A stretch of 64,000 nt of DNA from Amoebidium appalachense (taxonomy: Eukaryota; Ichthyosporea). The position numbers were made by a program, and so were the translations under genes. The notes under the pieces are model-generated. The model was not told where the DNA came from. It saw only the letters and a program-made list of their open reading frames with translations, and searched no databases. The stretch is from assembly GCA_963693365.1 (NCBI GenBank), contig CAVNZM010000017.1:2852001-2916000 (forward strand). Reading direction: 5' to 3'. Below, piece by piece: positions 62,618 to 64,000 of the stretch. The first letter of the stretch is position 1, and every line of letters begins with the position of its first letter.

Positions 62618-63389
62618 CGATGAAGATGAGGCATATGCCAGCTTTCGGTCCTTCTACGATGAGGTGCTCCCAGAATTCCAAAGGTTCGGCAAAGTCGTTC
62701 AGTTTAAGGTGCGGCGGGTGGATTTTTTCCCCCTTTGTGCGGTTTATGATGGTGTGGGCAGTGTGTTTTGCCTGTGGTTTTAGGAGGGGGGTGGGGGGGG
62801 GGGGGGGGGGGGGGGGGGGGGAGGGGGGGGGGGAGGCTATCTGTAGATTTAATGTGGTGCGGGTGGGTTGTTTTCTGTGAAGTTTCCGTTTTTGGTTGTT
62901 CTGTCGTGCGAGGTGCTTGTGAGAGTTCCCATGGGCCGGGGGGGCGGGGGGGTGGGAAGGGGGGGGGGGGGGGGGAGGGGGGGGGGGGGGGGGGGGGGGT
63001 GGGGGGGGGAGGGGGAAGAATGGAGAGGGGGGGGGGGGGGGAAGAATGAGAGGGGGGGGGGGGGGGGGATGGAAGGAGGGGGTTGCTCTACCACAGACTG
63101 TCAAGTTTATGCACCCATGCAAGTGATCACAGACAAGACGACATCCATGTGAGGACACCCCCCCTCACCTTTAAACCTATGTGCACCTACACTTGCACCT
63201 TCCCCTACACGTATACATATGCATGTGCATGTGCAAGTAGACGTACACAAATGAGATACACACACATTAACAAATACACGTACACAGACAAACACACAAA
63301 TGCACGTCACGTACACGAACACACGTACACCTACACCTGCAATACACGAAACACACACGTACTCGCACACAAACACACGTGCACGCACG

Positions 63390-63484
<95 letters not shown>

Positions 63485-63890
63485 ACTCGCACACAAACAC
63501 ACGTACACACACGCACACACACACACACACACACGAACACACACACACACACACACACATTGGCCGGAGGGAGCGGCCAATAAAGGTTAATGATCCCCAC
63601 AATCCCCACACACGTGACACACCCACATCAGCACACATACTCATACACAATTCCGCACCTACACACACAAAAATCCACACACACACACATACACAAACAC
63701 TTTCACACACACACACACATACACAAACACTTTCACACACACACACAAACAAACGCACGTGCACAGGTGTGCCACAACAATGCCCCCCCGCCTACAAGGC
63801 AACAAATACACACCTACACACATACATACACAAACACAAGTACTCCTACACAAATTCACATACACACACACACGTTAACGCATGCGCGCG

Positions 63891-63939
<49 letters not shown>

Positions 63940-64000
63940 ACAGGTGTGCTACAACAATGCCCCCCACCTACACGGTAACGTCTACGTGCAATATTTGTCC
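53686..64000 (+). CDS. ZRSR2: ZRSR2/Urp-type U2AF35-related splicing factor (partial; nine exons, runs off right edge)
   Basis: Exons 53686-54403, 56465-56534, 57619-57727, 58841-58924, 59640-59735, 60477-60535, 61669-61771, 62616-62708 and 63944 onward join with unbroken phase. The product has a basic/acidic N-terminus, a long charged helix, the linker NDTPWNPVP, and a CCCH zinc finger ([18 protein letters not shown] then VH: C-x8-C-x5-C-x3-H). It then carries [12 protein letters not shown], the start of the UHM domain ([20 protein letters not shown]), and [10 protein letters not shown]. This order is diagnostic of ZRSR2 (Urp), which recognises the 3' splice site of U12-type introns and helps U2-type splicing. 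The second CCCH finger and Arg/Ser tail lie beyond the edge. The N-terminus is longer than usual (about 240 residues before the helix) and acidic. It shares its upstream region with the Vsr-type gene. Confidence 0.93.
54536..54624. repeat. (GT)n in ZRSR2 intron 1
   Basis: About 90 bp of GT, followed by a GGGT-rich stretch. Confidence 0.92.
55052..56030 (+). repeat. G-rich block then long CT/C polypyrimidine tract
   Basis: G-runs at 55062-55170, (TGG)n at 55232-55298, then about 650 bp that is almost wholly C and T on the plus strand (55350-56020), including (CT)n of over 70 nt. Strong strand asymmetry favours triplex (H-DNA) formation. Confidence 0.9.
56107..56263 (-). repeat. Dispersed repeat R1, internally deleted copy
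   Basis: Read on the minus strand it runs from GTATGCGTTAGAGGGTTGG, through AAATCAAACAATTTAAGTG, to CAGAGCCCATCATCAGGGG. Antisense to ZRSR2. Confidence 0.85.
56465..56534 (+). CDS. ZRSR2: ZRSR2, exon 2
   Basis: Acceptor after a long C/T tract (CCCTCCAG), donor GTGGGT. Encodes [20 protein letters not shown] and KETR across junctions. Confidence 0.88.
57619..57727 (+). CDS. ZRSR2: ZRSR2, exon 3
   Basis: Acceptor GGGGGTAG, donor GTAAAT. Encodes [20 protein letters not shown] and continues to NRRVEAK; EWLRREE is a typical ZRSR2 signature. The acceptor sits behind a G-run, without a pyrimidine tract. Confidence 0.88.
57768..57840 (-). repeat. Dispersed repeat R1, 5' fragment
   Basis: Matches the first 70 bp of R1 (GTATGCGTTAGAGGGCTGG to CGTCACAAAAA) on the minus strand; antisense to ZRSR2. 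Confidence 0.85.
58841..58924 (+). CDS. ZRSR2: ZRSR2, exon 4
   Basis: Acceptor TGATAGTTTTGAG (chosen because the earlier AG would give a stop), donor GTACGT. Encodes [20 protein letters not shown] and QRITEEKR. Confidence 0.85.
59640..59735 (+). CDS. ZRSR2: ZRSR2, exon 5
   Basis: Acceptor TATTATTGCAG, donor GTGTCT. Encodes [20 protein letters not shown] and [12 protein letters not shown], equivalent to the Trp-Asn-Pro linker before the first zinc finger. Confidence 0.9.
59750..59812 (+). repeat. TGG repeat and poly-G just inside the donor of exon 5
   Basis: Donor GTGTCT is followed by (GGT)n and about 56 G. Confidence 0.9.
59820..60300. repeat. GT satellite with duplicated 160-bp unit
   Basis: GT arrays at 59965-60010 and 60085-60148 are followed by near-identical GC/GT text (GTGTGCGTGTGCGCGCGTTT, then ATGCATGTGTGCATG, to CATGCGCCTGTGTG), so a unit of about 150 bp is repeated in tandem. 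Confidence 0.85.
60477..60535 (+). CDS. ZRSR2: ZRSR2, exon 6: first CCCH zinc finger
   Basis: Acceptor TTTTTTTCCTTTGCAG, donor GTAAGC. Encodes [20 protein letters not shown]; the His ligand is in the next exon. Confidence 0.95.
60877..60891 (+). repeat. Target-site duplication, left
   Basis: AATCACAACACAACT, identical to 61078-61092. Confidence 0.85.
60892..61077 (+). mobile_element. 186-bp retroposon (SINE or 5'-truncated LINE)
   Basis: Flanked by perfect 15-bp duplications and ending in GGGATAAAATAAAAA. The part before the tail (GGAAGACGGTAGTTCCCCCT) resembles the 3' end of the SINE at 6613-7140. No A/B boxes were seen, so either a truncated LINE end or a headless SINE. It sits in ZRSR2 intron 6 in sense orientation. 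Confidence 0.8.
61606..61668. repeat. (AC)n forming the 3' end of ZRSR2 intron 6
   Basis: The array itself supplies the AG acceptor of exon 7. Confidence 0.93.
61669..61771 (+). CDS. ZRSR2: ZRSR2, exon 7
   Basis: Acceptor is the AG ending a CA repeat (CACACACAG), donor GTATGC. Encodes [20 protein letters not shown] and an acidic [10 protein letters not shown]. Confidence 0.93.
61801..62330. repeat. C-runs, (AC)n and G-run in ZRSR2 intron 7
   Basis: C-runs at 61799-61842 and 61962-61999, (AC)n at 62017-62106, poly-G at 62175-62202 and (AC)n at 62252-62301. Confidence 0.9.
62480..62517. repeat. C-run before ZRSR2 exon 8
   Basis: About 38 C on the sense strand, about 100 bp upstream of the exon 8 acceptor. 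Confidence 0.9.
62616..62708 (+). CDS. ZRSR2: ZRSR2, exon 8: start of UHM domain
   Basis: Acceptor at the end of a CA repeat, donor GTGCGG. Encodes [20 protein letters not shown] and [11 protein letters not shown], very close to the family consensus. Confidence 0.95.
62788..63075 (+). repeat. G-runs in ZRSR2 intron 8
   Basis: A series of poly-G blocks (62788-62834, 62939-63045, 63052-63069). Confidence 0.9.
63390..63560. repeat. (AC)n array in ZRSR2 intron 8
   Basis: CA repeat with ACGTACTCGC interruptions. It lies upstream of the exon 9 copy and of exon 9 itself. Confidence 0.92.
63767..63811 (+). pseudogene. Decayed copy of the start of ZRSR2 exon 9
   Basis: GCACAG followed by GTGTGCCACAACAATGCCCC matches the acceptor and first 20 bases of the exon at 63944, then diverges. 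It lies 177 bp upstream as a partial tandem duplication. Confidence 0.75.
63944..64000 (+). CDS. ZRSR2: ZRSR2, exon 9 (partial)
   Basis: Acceptor CGTGCACAG, phase 0. Encodes [19 protein letters not shown] up to the window edge; HLxGNVYVQY is the conserved UHM strand. Confidence 0.92.
   Translation, partial: MCYNNAPHLHGNVYVQYLS

Overview
The window is a piece of nuclear chromosome from an intron-rich eukaryote. Exons are about 25-400 bp with GT-AG borders, and the DNA is full of (CA/GT)n microsatellites and poly-G/poly-C runs of up to 114 nt. Recognised content is a myosin, a ZRSR2-type splicing factor, tRNA-derived SINEs and a hAT-type transposon. The species cannot be named from the sequence; a protist or an invertebrate would both fit. 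Most long open frames here are translations of CA/GT, CT or G/C repeats and are not genes.

Layout. (1) About 0.5-3.1 kb, minus strand: the first three coding exons of a myosin heavy chain, which runs off the left edge. (2) 4.7-10.7 kb: no gene seen. It holds GT/CA repeats, palindromes and a 528-bp tRNA-derived SINE with a 17-bp target duplication. (3) 10.9-12.3 kb, plus: an intronless protein of 467 aa with seven or eight membrane segments. (4) 12.3-16.2 kb: no clear gene; a 0.57-kb direct duplication. (5) 16.2-37.9 kb, minus: one large gene of about 30 exons (roughly 1,750 aa) that I do not recognise. It has a Ser/Thr/Pro-rich N-terminus, an AT-hook-like motif, a coiled coil and two Cys/His clusters. 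Its exons were joined by hand and are phase-consistent from exon 3 to the stop. (6) 38-42 kb: repeats, no clear gene. (7) 42.07-52.60 kb: a large imperfect inverted duplication. Its right arm carries a 3.1-kb hAT-like insertion with a perfect 8-bp target duplication. The arms carry a broken cysteine-rich secreted-protein gene and the tail of a Vsr-type gene. (8) 52.36-53.40 kb, minus: a gene for a Vsr-type (T:G mismatch) endonuclease domain fused to a long basic tail, a bacterial-type repair enzyme in a eukaryotic setting. (9) 53.69-64.0 kb, plus: a ZRSR2/Urp ortholog (U2AF35-related, minor spliceosome). Nine exons are in phase and it runs off the right edge inside the UHM domain.

How the parts relate. 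The Vsr-like gene and ZRSR2 are divergent, with start codons 287 bp apart, so they probably share a promoter region. The large minus-strand gene and ZRSR2 show the same genome habits: partial tandem duplications of exons, copies of one dispersed repeat lying antisense to the host gene, and sense-strand C-runs or GT tracts just inside many 5' splice sites. The best leads are the eukaryotic Vsr fusion gene, the datable hAT insertion in one arm of the inverted duplication, and the duplicated exon whose changes are mainly synonymous.
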